Shown piece by piece: positions 53,132-64,000 of a DNA stretch of 64,000 nucleotides. Position 1 is the stretch's first letter, and every line of letters begins with the position of its first letter. The translations under genes were made by a program, and so were the position numbers. Source of the DNA: Apostichopus japonicus (lineage: Eukaryota > Echinodermata > Holothuroidea > Aspidochirotida > Stichopodidae); contig NC_092569.1 of assembly GCF_037975245.1 (NCBI RefSeq), positions 27,409,668 to 27,473,667 of the forward strand. Direction: 5' to 3'. The notes under the pieces are model-generated. The model saw nothing but the letters and a program-made list of their open reading frames with translations. It ran no database searches and was not told the DNA's origin.

Positions 53132-56100
53132 TGAGTTCCAAAATATTTTTGTTTGCTAATAACAACCATGAAGTAGCTGGAAGATACTTCTCTGACCTTG
53201 AAAATGTCAACACTGCCCCAACCCTCTCCGTATGGGCTTGACACCTATTTATTGACTTTCATTACTACTTTGTTTACTTTTTTACCCTTCCTTATTTTTT
53301 CACTCAATCGTCGTGTCAAGGTTTTCTCCCTCTCAACAGGGTGGAAGGCCATTCCCCCACCCCCTGCCCCCTAAGCCCGTTGTGATGGCCATGCGCGAAG
53401 CAAATCTTCATTTGTATAGACAAATGGCATTCCAGGCAATTCCAGTGATAAAGGTTCGTTGTTTCTTATTATGAATGTTTCTTATTGGACAAAAGTGGTT
53501 CAAATTAGAAAAGATATATTAGAACGATATCCTCTTCAAAAGAGCTGCAAAACATACAGGAAACAAAACAAAGCCAAACAAGGGAAAGAATAAAGCAAAT
53601 AGGACAGAGCAGGATGCAATATGCTAGATTTTTTGTCTCATCATGTTTCTCACACTTTAAATATGTCATTCTTGTAGAGAAAAGTTTGTTCAAAGAAAGT
53701 TAATATAGTAAAAATCAAAACATGAAATTGGATGATAGTCATGCACAAACACAATATTCTGAATCTATATCAGACTGGGCAAAGAGTGAAAAAATTATTA
53801 TACATGGGATCAGGGAGCCAGGAGCGGGGGGGGGGGGGGGGCACTGTCTGTACATACTATTTTTAAAATGGAATCCCATATCTTTTTATAGCACGGTTAA
53901 CAATAAAAAATCTCAATAAATAGTATTGATAACATACTAACACATCATATATATTTAAGTGATATGGCCGGTGTGTATCGGTTTATAGCATAACGAGTGG
54001 TGGTTGTGGAATGAGAAAATGTCCCTCTGATGTTGTGTGCCCACCCCCACTTTCTACCCCCTGCATGGGGAAATTTAACTGGAATGATGACTCTTACTTT
54101 GTAGCTCTGATGCAATTAAAGATAATCCATGCTTTCTAGAGCATCCTTCAAGCAGGGAGGTATTGCTTGATTAGAATGATATACTACTGTCACTCTTCTT
54201 CAAACAATATGTACTTGAAACTCTCATAATCCACATGAAGAACATCCTCTTTAGAGTTTGGTAAAGACCTCAATAAAACCATGCAGAAGTTTCCCTATTA
54301 GAATTCCCCCCTTGAACTGCTTTCCACAAACAGTAGGATTACCTATAAAATGCTTTTATGTGCAACTTGATACCGTCAAAAGTTAAATCTTGATTGTAAA
54401 TTACAAATAAAAGAGCTGATTCTCATGTATCCAACGGGTTTTTCGTTAAGACTTACACAGAAATCCATAACAGCAAAAGTTACAACAGGAAGCAGAATAT
54501 GGTCGGTTATATGTTTTACTATGAGAACTTATCTTGAACACAATTTCCAGAACCAAGAAACACGCCTTCGTATTTGTTATTTAATGAAGTAATGAGGTGA
54601 TAAAGAATTTCGAGCGTCACAACCCTTCAACTTGAACTGCAAATATATGGATTTCCACCGAACGACTGGCAGTGAAAAGTCAATGGCCTGACTTTGCTTA
54701 AACATATAGCAGCCGACGAATTTTTCTCTCATGATATGTTAGAGTGAAAGACAAGATTATTGTCGGTAACAAGTTAACTGCCAAGAAAATTGTCTAGACA
54801 TGTCTTCTGGGGTCTTCTGTTAACTTCATACATACTCCCTCCATTGGTGGTCAGATATGAGATATCAGTACAACCAAATCTGTGCAAAATAAAAGTTGAA
54901 AGCAATATGATGAGTAGTGAATGCCACACTGTAAGTCATATATAAAATACATTATCATCTTGAAAGGTTATGTGTAAGCTCCACTACAAAGATAATTAAC
55001 ATTCACCATATTGGTTAAGTGTAGACTGTATAGTGTACAACTGAACTATGCTTAGGCATTGAGTTAATTGGATGATCTTTTATTGTGACACCTACATGTT
55101 TATAGGATTACTGGCTCCATTTTTTTAATTGGAGATTGCGTGTCATAATTTTGGCGCTATATTGTACAGTTCACTACCAAACCTGAAAAGTTTTAACCAC
55201 ATGAGCCAATACAACATTTGTGACATATTAATTAAATTTAATATCAGAAATTTATCAAATAAGATTAAGCTAGGATACAACAGAAGTTTGATGACTTTTG
55301 GTGCTCTATTGATGTATGTGTGCATGGTATGACTGTTTAATGCCGATCAAACATTAATTGTCCTGAATCAGGATCCATGGGGGTTCAAAACACCCTCTGT
55401 ATGACCCAAATGCAAAAACAAATAATGCTAGCTAACCATTATTATGGTAAAATGTACTATTATACATCATTTTGCATCAAGAGACCTAAACATTGCCTTA
55501 TTTTGCCAAAGAAAAAGGGGTCCCTCTCCCAGGTTTCAGGAAATATCCCCCACCACACACACAAACACATTTAGCAATTTTCCACAACGGACCAAACAGA
55601 GAAATGGTACCAAAACTCAGTTGATACATTATCTCTCTTATCTTGTCGAAGTTCCTTTCAAAACAGCCAAGTAGTAATAAGTTCACACTTTCTAAACAGA
55701 ATAGTTCCTTGTGGTTACAATATCAAACTGTCCAACACCTTTTTGAAAAACAACACACAATAGGTGGTGTCTAGCTGTGGTATGTGGTCTTACTTATTTA
55801 CTCATCATTTGTTTGAACAAATAAACTGTGTCTGCTGCAGTCAAACATGTCCAGCCAAAATCACTTATTGGGGATGTAAATCAAATGACGACAATTGTCA
55901 GGCTATATGCTACTTAAGAACCAGAGGTGGAACCTTTGCAAGTAAATATAGGAACAAAAACTACTTACATAAACTTGTTAATGGGGACTTAACCTGCAAA
56001 GATTTACACTTCTCGGTTCTCACCTACCTTCGTGACCTTTCTGTATGCTTAATACCTATTTGGAAATAAGTTATACTCAAACACAGCATTCTGCCATGCA

Positions 56101-56194
56101 CTACAAGTTATTTGAATGGTACAAATAACAGATATGATGCCATTCATATTGGAACTAACTACAGAAAATTATTCACTTTTTAAGACATGCTTAC
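53132..56194. other. Interior of the putative transposon, no supported exon
   Basis: It holds a poly-G run near 53825 and a dispersed repeat at 53950-54065 (inverted pair of 29021-29140). A cysteine-rich plus-strand frame at 55764-56069 (NCVCCSQTCPAK...) has no recognised family. The C-terminal integrase exons expected here were not found. Confidence 0.4.
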
Positions 56195-56352
56195 CTCATC
56201 ATCACATCAGTAATGAAATAAGAAGTTGATGCTGCAGTCTTGTCAGGCACTGCCTTAGTCTCAGGCCACTTTGAATAGAAGTCAGACAGTGTTATCATGT
56301 ACAGTCGCTTGGCAGCTGTCACTGGTAGAGGACCAATAAGATCAACACCAAC
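56195..56352 (-). pseudogene. Integrase core exon (first catalytic Asp)
   Basis: A 158-nt stretch between TTCTTAACAG and GTAAGC. It encodes VGVDLIGPLPVTAAKRLYMI and then TLSDFYSKWPETKAVPDK. This is the start of a retroviral/Ty3-type integrase core; the Asp in VDLIGPL is the first residue of the DDE triad. Such cores occur in Ty3 retrotransposons, Ginger transposons and the host genes GIN1 and KRBA2. Introns and terminal inverted ends favour Ginger. The second Asp and the Glu would be in later exons, not found. The piece itself has no stop. Confidence 0.72.
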
Positions 56353-57020
56353 CTGTTAAGAAAGAAGACAGCATTTAGGTGCTAATTTAAAAAAAATTAC
56401 AAGTTGCAGGCTTTGCCTTGACTGTTGTTCTATTCCATTGCTTCATTCTGTACACAGATCTCGATAAAAACAGTGGGATATCTGATCGAAACAGGGTGTT
56501 GGTGGATTTAGGCCAGTTATTTTTACCTTGCAAACATGAAAATGTAACTTACACCATACTGTACCATACATTTACAATCGCTTCAACCACTAAACCAGAA
56601 AAATGATACGCCACTTTTTGCAACTTACAATTATATGCCTATATTGATGGTTGCTCTGCAGTTAGGCCAGAGTGTGGCATAAAGGTTTGCTGTATTGGCC
56701 CTAAATATGCCAAATTTTCACTATGGACAAAATTCTGTAAGTATGTTTATTTCCCTGGAGGAAATTTACCTCACTGGGACATTCAATCATCTCGTTCACA
56801 TTTAGAATGTCTGAGCACAATTTAAAGGGTTATTACCCCCAGGAAAGTACTTTTTGAAAACTTCTAGCAATTAAAGTGGCCAAAATTTAGGGCCAATACA
56901 GACTACCTTTCAACTTGTATATAAATGTTTAATTTGTCCAGAAAGAGTGACATTAACTAAACTAAACCTTCACTGCATACTGCGGACATCCTGTGCAATT
57001 AAAACAGATTGAATATTTAC

Positions 57021-57197
57021 CTGTTTCCATAATCCAGTTACAGGAATGCTATGGAGACTTGTTCGTAGGTCTACATGACAATGACGCTTTGACATCCTGT
57101 TGAACATAGCTTGTTACATCAACGTTGATAGTTTTGCAATAGAATCTAGACAATAGGCATAGTCTGTTGTCTGGTTTATCTATGCAAAGATGAACAC
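57021..57197 (-). pseudogene. Integrase zinc-binding (H2C2) exon, frameshifted
   Basis: Between TATCTCTTTGAAG and a GTAAAT donor. It starts VHLCIDKPDNRLCLLSRFYC and KTINVDVTSYV, then needs frame changes to read CSTGCQ and RHCHVDLRTSLHSIPVTGLW. This is the H2C2 zinc-binding region that precedes the integrase core (usual pattern H...H, FYW...DV..YV..C..CQ). The expected FYW is FYC here. Phase at the 3' end fits the core exon. Two frameshifts show it is inactive. Confidence 0.65.
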
Positions 57198-58031
57198 CTT
57201 CAAAGAGATAAGAAAATTCATGATCAAGAAGATATCATGTTTTTTTGCCCCCCCCCCCAAAAAAAGAACAAAAACAAACACACACAAATATATGGGCTGC
57301 ACAATTGGTAGTTCTAGCTGAAGTGCCTAATTAAAATTGAATTACAACTCTATATCAGTGTTTGAAATGGAATATTCCCATTATTGTACATATTGCATGG
57401 CCACAATTGGGGTCTATAGATATTTAAGAAGTTTTCTTCTGCAGTTAGGTTTGGCATGTAGAGAATATGCCACACCTAAAAAAGTACTATCAGGCCTTCA
57501 ATATCTGTTCTTACCAACCAAAATTAATGAACGTGAATTTGTTATGTACAGTATTAGTGCCACTTTCCTCTAGAAGTAGGCTCGGCTATATGCTATAGTC
57601 CAATAATTGCATTTTATAGTGTCCCATGCATGCAAACCAGACTAGCTCTCTAAGCTTTAGTGATCTGTTGTTATCTTTTATGATAGGCAGGGCGATAAAA
57701 GGTGGAAATTTATAATACTTGTCACAAAAATTTGTTAAGACAATTGGGTAAACAAAACGAAAAGAAATAGGCCCTAATAACTTTGCTCAAGCATACAACT
57801 GATTATAATGTTGCATAAGCAATTGCTTGACTTTTGCGAATGAGTTTTTACAACTAACCAAACGTGGTAAAAGAATATCATGATTTGTGCACCAATCAGT
57901 CCTAGAGGCCTGGTTATAGTTTAACTGTGGAATGGCCGTTCGCCATTTAACAACCAAAGGCATATTGTGTATCCTATACTGTAAGTTACAGACATTACCT
58001 TATAGATGTCACTAGTCAGTGTGAGCTGCCT

Positions 58032-58277
58032 TCAATTTCGGTACGCAAGAGTTCCATTTTCAGCCAGTCTGAAAGACTGACTTTGTCTCCGTAAGATTCT
58101 TCTCTGTTTTATTCTTGTAAACCTACTTGGATAGCTCTCATCTCTTAGAATATCCGCAATTTGTCTCACGTTTTCTGCTAGCTTTTCCGTTTTTAGTTGT
58201 CGCACGACTTTACTGCTAAATATACGGAAGCCGAAATGCGACAATTTGCTAATAATACGGATACTGCCAGAGTCCAT
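58032..58277 (-). pseudogene. Probable first integrase exon of the transposon
   Basis: An ATG-started 81-codon frame near the right end of the element. It contains LKTEKLAENVRQIADILRDE, then SYPSRFTRIKQRRILRRQ and SFRLAENGTLAYR. This fits the N-terminal region of Ginger/KRBA2-like integrases (a short helical domain with YP...(T)K..R..RR, then a dG.L.Y strand). It ends at a TGA without an obvious donor in frame, which suggests decay. Confidence 0.5.
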
Positions 58278-58556
58278 TACTAATTAAATTTTTGCTACTC
58301 GAACGTACATGCTACGGCGGACATTGTGTTCAGGGGGACACAATTTACAACAAAATATATGACCGTCAAATAATGTCCCCTCCGTGTAACTATAGCATAT
58401 ACTGTCTGGGTAGACAGTCTGTACCAACTGGCCTTGTACAATAGGTCCGGGGAGACCAAACGTACTGGTAAATCCAGTATAAACTGTCCTATGGGACTGG
58501 GACAGTTTATACTGAATATGGAATATTTGCGACAGTTTGTACTGCTACACCGGCAG

Positions 58557-58745
58557 GACTATCTAAGCGGAGCGCCACCATCGGTTGGCGTGGAGCGTAC
58601 AAGAAAATTTTGGGTTTTGGAAACCCCCCAGATGGCCGGAAACGGCCCTTCCCGAGTATTCTGTGCCACATGTAGACAGCTTTGAAATGAGATCTCATGT
58701 CTGGAATTTTTCATAATTAATGAAAAAAGTTAGGACAAATATCTG
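58557..58745 (+). repeat. Dispersed repeat (CTAAGCGGAG family), second copy
   Basis: Direct match to 31188-31370. It begins right at the right end of the putative transposon, so the transposon inserted at its border or the two share a border. Confidence 0.7.
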
Positions 58746-59586
58746 GAGCACCAGAGTACAGACCAGCCGGTGGTGCCTATTAAATAAATCATTCGGGCTG
58801 AGATGATAATTTTAGATGGACAGTGAGTGAGAGTCCACTCCCAAATAAATATTGTTTCCATGTTCTTGTAGAAAACGTAAACTCCGCAAAATACAATTAG
58901 TTGTGATTTTGTAGTTACGTGAGATCCGTTATAACCGCCGAGGTGGTTAGGCTATTTGCTATACACTTAACTATGGTAGGAAATTATTTTTTCGGTATTT
59001 TTGGAAATGCTAGAAAATACTTTCTTTTCCCCCCTCTTAACACCAGATGTGGTCTTACGGTATATTCATATATGGATGCACTATAGCCTTGTTTACATGA
59101 CATTAGTTGCATTTAGTACGATATGCAAGTTTGGCGTGAATTTTTCGAAAGTGCTTTGCTCGATCTTTCGTAAAATTTGAAAGGTGTAGCCTACCTCCTT
59201 TCTGTACACAATTGGTACACAATTGATTTTCAGTTTTTTTTTCTCTATACGGTCAAGTGAATAAGTTGTACATTGAGTATAAACTCATCGCGAATGCAAA
59301 ATACGATGCGGAGATTTCCAGCAGACAAATGTTTTCTTTCCGGGATTACTGAGTCAGTTGAAGGGAATCCCGCACCTTAGTGGGAACACTGAACTGAAGT
59401 CAAATTCATACGAAAGAAAACGTTTACTAACCAACATACAATACAAATATAAAAGAACGTGGAATGGCAATATTGTTCAAAACATTTCCCGCGAGGCTGA
59501 TTTATTACAGCAACCTTCCCGCGCTGGGCCGTGGGTGTCCGTGTGACACGTATACCCTGAAGCTTGCGAAACCTTGCAATTTCCCC
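58746..59586. other. Spacer without recognised features
   Basis: AT-rich, no gene supported. Confidence 0.4.
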
Positions 59587-59881
59587 CAGTGGCGTACTAA
59601 GCGGATGGGGATGGGGGTCCACCCGGATACCAGTCAGGGAGGTGCCATGCTACAGCCCCCATGCCCCCAAATTCCTCATTGTTTTTGTAAATCATTGTGT
59701 AATCAGTTCAAGGCTTTGCCAAAGATAGCATCATTTTGCATTTAAGTCACCTTACATTAAACAAAGTTTTCTCAAAGTAGAGGGCGAAGTCTTAGACACC
59801 TCCCCCAGGACGGCATTCCCGGCACGGGGTGACAATGGGAAGAATCCGCCACGGGTGCCAGCTATTCTAGATACGCCACTG
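59587..59881 (+). mobile_element. MITE-like element (CAGTGGCGTA ends)
   Basis: The left end CAGTGGCGTACTAAG and right end CTAGATACGCCACTG are inverted. Interior matches 41235-41485 in reverse. No exact target-site duplication, possibly because it sits inside a larger repeat. Confidence 0.5.
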
Positions 59882-62867
59882 GATTTACCATATTTTTATA
59901 GATATAGTTTCTTTTCTTGTTCCTGTATACTCTTGTTGGCTATAACTTGGAGTATTCCTATTCATTGGGGTCAAAAGGTTACCGACCTACAAAAGGCTCA
60001 TTTTTTTCCGTTGGCACAATGGATGTAAACGTAATCATGCAAGGTATAACGGCTATGGCACCATTTCTTTTCTATTTACCCGTTGTAATACATCTGGTAT
60101 CAATGGAGGCGTTAACGTTGGCCAAGACTATCATCAAATGAGGACCAGAAAGGGGGAGGGGGTGACTGACCAGTCGGCCAATCGGAGATGGGCACAGAGC
60201 AATGGGGGGTGTGGTGGGGCGGGGTGGGAAGGTTATTAGCCGCCAAATCAAATCCGATATTCAGCAAGTGTAGTACAATATTTGTTCCATAGTTCTATCT
60301 ATGCGTGTTGTTATCACTAAGAGAGTAAACGAAAGAAATAAAACGTCTACAAGCTTTTAATGCATAAAATAATATATATTTTTTAGCTTCACTCACATCC
60401 AAGCAGGTTTGGTTATTATTTAAGGATGAATTTAGTCTTAATACGTCATATTGACTGTCCAAGAAATAGGAATGAGTTGAGTGTCGGTAATGTTTCTGTA
60501 TATAGTCTGGTTTGCGAGATATTAATCTTTAAAGTATGCTCAAGTCCTGGAATGCTCCTTTAAGGATAATTCGATGATGACGTCAGTTCCTCAGTGTAGG
60601 CCTAAATGTTAATCCATTGTTTAACAAGAGCACAACATGCACTATGGTTCCTTGCTTAAGTGGAATATTTGTTGCAATACATGTACCAGCTGTTAACCAA
60701 CAACTGTATTCCATGTTTGATTACAATCCGATTTAAGGTTGTGGAGTTATTGGAATTTTAATATTTTGGCCTCTCTCCAAACAAGAGCTCAAAGGGCACA
60801 ATGGTTCCTTGCTTAGTGGAATATTAAAGCATTGTATGTCCTCACCCAATATCATAACATTTATGCCCACGTGTACCATATATTAACCAAACACTGTATT
60901 CCATATTTGGATACAATCTGATTTAAGTTTTTGGCGTTATTGGAATTTGACAATTTTATCCCCTCCCAAATACTTTGGCCCAATAAAATTTGCGTCTAAA
61001 TGGCCCCAAAAATATTTGGCCCAAATAATGTGGCTAAAAGATATAATTGCCCCCTCCCCCCAATATTGAATCCCAAAAACTGTGGACCCCAAAATATTGG
61101 GCCCCAAAATTCGTGCAGGAATGCATTGAGGTGTAAATAAAACATTTGGGCCCACTCAGCCCAAATATGGGCTCAGGAGTTTTTGGGGCCCAGATGGCCT
61201 GCATGTACCAGCTATTAACCAACAAAGGTCTCAAGTTATTACAATGTAACTTTTTTACGTTTGACCCCATAACCTTATTAATATTCATAAGGTTAGTGCT
61301 AAAAACGATAGGGCACACCTCACTATAATACATCCACATAAATCCAACACTCCGTTGTTGAGTTATCGTGAATCAAAGCAAGTGTATCAGACGTACACAC
61401 ACACACACGCTAACCCGACTGCTTAGGTTCCTTTGCTTCCGGCATGAAACCAAACTGGCAATAACTCAACCAAAATATTGCTCATGTAAACTTATTATAA
61501 ACAGCAGAGCACCATTGGTCGACATTCAACACTATTTGTCACTGATAAACTGTTAATGTTAATGTAAACAAATATTTCAGGCTATAGGTCTTGTTTTCCT
61601 ATTGAGTTTTGTGTTGCATCTGAGAAACTGAACCAATGATAGTGTGTTAAACTAAGTAGTCCAGCCGCTTTAATTGATAGGCCTCGGATGTACTGAGGGT
61701 TGTTTCTCAAATATTAAAAGTTGTAACGAAGTACATCCTGGGGTGATAACAGAGTTGTTTAGCGGTCTATATACCAAAATTAATGTGGTGCTCTCAGCCA
61801 ACCTTCATGTTCTTTTCTGGTGTTCACGCTCATTGAATATTATAGTCTCTTCATAATGATCTCGTTAATGACTGTAAAAATGATAGTTGGAAATTTAGAA
61901 TGCGATCTGGTATACCAGTGGGCCTTATACATTTACGTTAAAGTTGTATTCAGAACTTGGGATTAATCTTGACACTTTGTCCTGGGAGAGGATGCGGTGG
62001 GGGGGGGGGGGGGGTTGTAGGGTATGGGCATTGACGTAACTAGGTCAGTGCAGCTGGTGTGGACTCATTTTGTCAGGGCCATATGGTTCCTATGACCGAT
62101 AACAGCCTGAAGATAAGTGTTTGAAATCAGAATATTTATTATTTTCCTTAAACAATGTTCAGTGTTTTAAGTTCTCTCACGATAACCATCAAATTGGGAA
62201 TTCAAACCAAAGCCTGTCCTCAAGAGAGAAAGCTTGAAAGTGTCATATCTAGATGTCAAGAGGTGACAAGTTTAGAAAGTTCTCAGCCAAAACCCAAACC
62301 ATGAGTGGGCTTACTAGGTGGATGCAGACTCTCCTCTGTTGGCCCATTTCTATTGCTGCACCAAGGGTAGACTGCTCCCTGCAGCTCCACTGGTAGGACT
62401 GGGCCAGGGAGTAGGGGGAAGAGAAGCGGGGGTTGATTGCATGTCACCTGTTTATATCTGGTTATGCTTCTGGTCGAGTTGGCATAGTACAGAGTTGTAA
62501 TGAGACACCTCATCCTAAGTACAAGTAATTATCAGTGATTTTCCTGGCACCAGTTTAATCATAGACTCAAGTCACTGTGTTAGTTCTATGGGAAATTGTT
62601 TTACAATCTTCTTGGATTCGCTAACTACCTGACTGTTTTGTGACTTGAGTGTGGCTGTTTACAACACTGGCGTATAATGACCGCAGTTTTACTCAAGGGT
62701 GTAGGTCATGGGTCAGTCTGCCCCTGATGGTGACTCCCGGAAATGGATGGAACGAGTGACCAAAGAACATAGAGAGAATTAGTGTTGATAATTATCACGC
62801 TATGTTTATTTGATGAATCTTGCACTAAGTAACAAATAGATAAATACATATATCTACATATAAATAC

Positions 62868-62870
<3 letters not shown>
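59882..62870 (+). repeat. Dispersed repeat block, copy 3
   Basis: Direct near-full copy of 4373-7350, including the 60-codon frame also at 6179-6361 (now 61674-61856). It keeps about 130 bp near 61260-61390 that copy 1 lacks. No recognised coding function. Confidence 0.9.

Positions 62871-62905
<35 letters not shown>
62871..62905. repeat. (TA)n microsatellite
   Basis: Short TA tract at the end of the block, in the same position as 7358-7477. Confidence 0.9.
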
Positions 62906-62907
<2 letters not shown>

Positions 62908-63166
62908 GAAAATCGTAATGAGTTGGAAAATCAAGAACAGTGAAAAAACTTTCAGCCTCCACCGGGATTCGAACCACGGGCCTTCCGCTCTGTAGGCGGA
63001 CACCCTAACCACTAGGCTATGGACGCTGATTGTATGTCCAGAGGTTCGCAACCGGTAAGGAAGGTCGTTATTCCACTGTAGGCGTTTGTCACCTGTATCG
63101 AACAATACTAGTTCTGTTTTTGGTCACATATTTTGCCTTACTCTAGAGATCAAACATGATGCTAAC
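62906..63166 (-). pseudogene. LINE copy D fragment
   Basis: Matches about 45040-45355 of copy B, including the DLPYR-coding part and TTGGAAAATCAAGAA. It is interrupted by the tRNA-like sequence at 62955-63026 and ends at the LTR-like border at 63167. Confidence 0.7.
62955..63026 (-). tRNA. tRNA-like sequence, probably SINE-derived or a tRNA pseudogene
   Basis: A 72-nt minus-strand sequence with a box A (TAGCCTAGTGG) and a perfect box B (GGTTCGAATCC). It has a 7-bp acceptor stem with one G-G mismatch and a five-pair anticodon stem TCCGC/GCGGA around loop CTACAGA. The loop would give anticodon ACA (Cys). The T stem is poorly paired, and the 5' end merges with LINE sequence (GCGTCC is shared), so a functional gene is unlikely. 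Confidence 0.5.
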
Positions 63167-64000
63167 TGTTACGAGGGCCCATTGTAGCCTAACGCTAGTT
63201 ACTGCTAGTGAGGAACCTAATGTTACAATGTGGAGAGTAATTGAAATTGCCTACGTGATAAATCAGTATTTGAGAAATTAGGTCGGGTTACCGTGTCACA
63301 ATGTTATAATACACGATTGTTCTGGTATATTCCTTATGATGACGCGCTGGTCTCGGGTTAACGTCGGTTTACGTGGAATCGCGTGTAAGCTGTGCACGGC
63401 ATCTTCGTGGATGTGGATTCTCTGGAACGTTCGCAGATATGCAAAGGATTTCCAAGAATAGAAAAACTGGGTCAAGTGTATCGAGAAAGATCTAGATGAT
63501 TCTTGACATAGCGAATCGTATATAAACCCGCCCAGATCGGAGAGTTTCTCAGTTTCTGTACGAATACAAGCGACGACACATATTATACCATTCTACTATA
63601 TATCGTCAGTGCTCAACTACCAGTATTTTCTGAAGGATTGAGAGATCGATAAAAAGATTGATTCTACACTTCCATTCAGAAGTTTGAAGAGGACTTTACT
63701 GTGATACTACAGTTTTCAGTCGTTATTGCGGAGAAGGTGAAGAATTTCTGTCTCCGTTGAGGAAGTTCGTTACGCCAGGAGTTAGTGGCTATAAAGCTGA
63801 TTTTGGACTGACTCTGGTAATATTTAGTCGGCGAGAAGTTCGACGTGTGCTTCACTCTATTGTGGCTGCAAGTCCGTCTTCTATTTTGGAGCATCGCCGG
63901 AAAGAAGGTGACTGCTGTTTCTGGGATCGCGAGAAACTTCGTCGAGGACCAGTGAATTTCGCGGTACAACGGACCGAGAATCGTCGTCATCGAGGTCGTG
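63167..64000 (+). mobile_element. LTR retrotransposon 5' end (Ty3-like), truncated by window edge
   Basis: LINE copy D breaks abruptly at TGTTACGAGGGCCC, a typical Ty3-type LTR start. About 350 bases on is a TATA box (GTATATAAA at 63518-63526) followed by CG-richer, T-rich leader-like sequence. No coding frame has begun by the window's end. The 3' limit of the LTR and any TG...CA border lie beyond or are not recognised. Confidence 0.5.

Larger units (their letters stand above)
52231..58555 (-). mobile_element. Degenerate Ginger-type (integrase-like) DNA transposon
   Basis: The two ends match over 18 bp in inverted orientation with two mismatches: TGCCGGTGTGACAGTACA on the left, TGCCGGTGTAGCAGTACA read from the right. 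Both subterminal regions carry scattered TGTCC/GGACA motifs. Inside, on the minus strand, are three exon-like pieces of an integrase (58032-58277, 57021-57197, 56195-56352). No clear target-site duplication was seen. The piece after the first catalytic Asp is missing, so the element is dead. Boundaries rest on one short pair of ends and are provisional. Confidence 0.6.

Noticed and set aside
55764-56069. Cysteine-rich plus-strand frame
   Set aside because: Considered as a zinc-binding tail of the integrase, but it is on the opposite strand and matches no known pattern.
63676-63990. 104-codon minus-strand frame
   Set aside because: It lies antisense in the LTR-like leader region and resembles no protein.

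Overview
This window reads as a repeat-rich, AT-rich invertebrate animal genome, not a microbial one. Real coding signal is in short exons with GT-AG borders, separated by introns of kilobases. Most of the DNA is transposon remnants, minisatellites and (TA)n or (TAA)n tracts. The two host gene families I can recognise are fibrinogen-related domain (FReD) proteins and C-type lectins, both secreted recognition proteins. Their expansion together with this repeat style suggests an echinoderm, perhaps a sea cucumber. That placement is inference; nothing in the sequence proves it.

Layout. Positions 1-3170 hold a decayed LINE reverse transcriptase between inverted ends. Positions 3.2-7.5 kb hold a second LINE fragment followed by a dispersed repeat block. 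That block recurs inverted at 40-41 kb and directly at 59.9-62.9 kb. Positions 7.7-9.4 kb are a 51-bp minisatellite, followed by three hAT-type elements nested inside one another (9.4-11.0 kb). Positions 12.35-27.1 kb hold the best gene: a minus-strand fibrinogen-related protein with six supported exons whose phases agree. Its introns carry a 44-bp minisatellite, a 77-bp minisatellite built from the exon's own 3' end plus splice donor, and a tandem 2.3-kb duplication that doubles a threonine-rich exon. Positions 28.4-38.7 kb are mostly unexplained non-coding sequence with a hAT transposase remnant and MITE-like repeats.

Positions 38.7-39.8 kb hold an inverted, broken copy of the last FReD exon with its neighbouring minisatellite. 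Positions 39.8-45.9 kb hold inverted repeats, a 20-bp minisatellite and a LINE copy. This LINE copy forms a large inverted pair with another at 50.1-52.1 kb. Between the two arms are C-type lectin exons on both strands and an unusual 0.75-kb array of interlocking palindromes. Positions 52.2-58.6 kb look like a degenerate Ginger-type DNA transposon: matching ends and minus-strand spliced integrase exons. Its left part also carries an unrecognised 210-residue membrane-protein frame. The window ends with a third copy of the dispersed block, a LINE fragment with a tRNA-like insert, and the start of what looks like an LTR retrotransposon.

How the parts work together: the only functional theme is secreted carbohydrate or pathogen recognition (FReD and C-type lectin domains). 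The rest is a record of duplication, inversion and transposon nesting around those genes.
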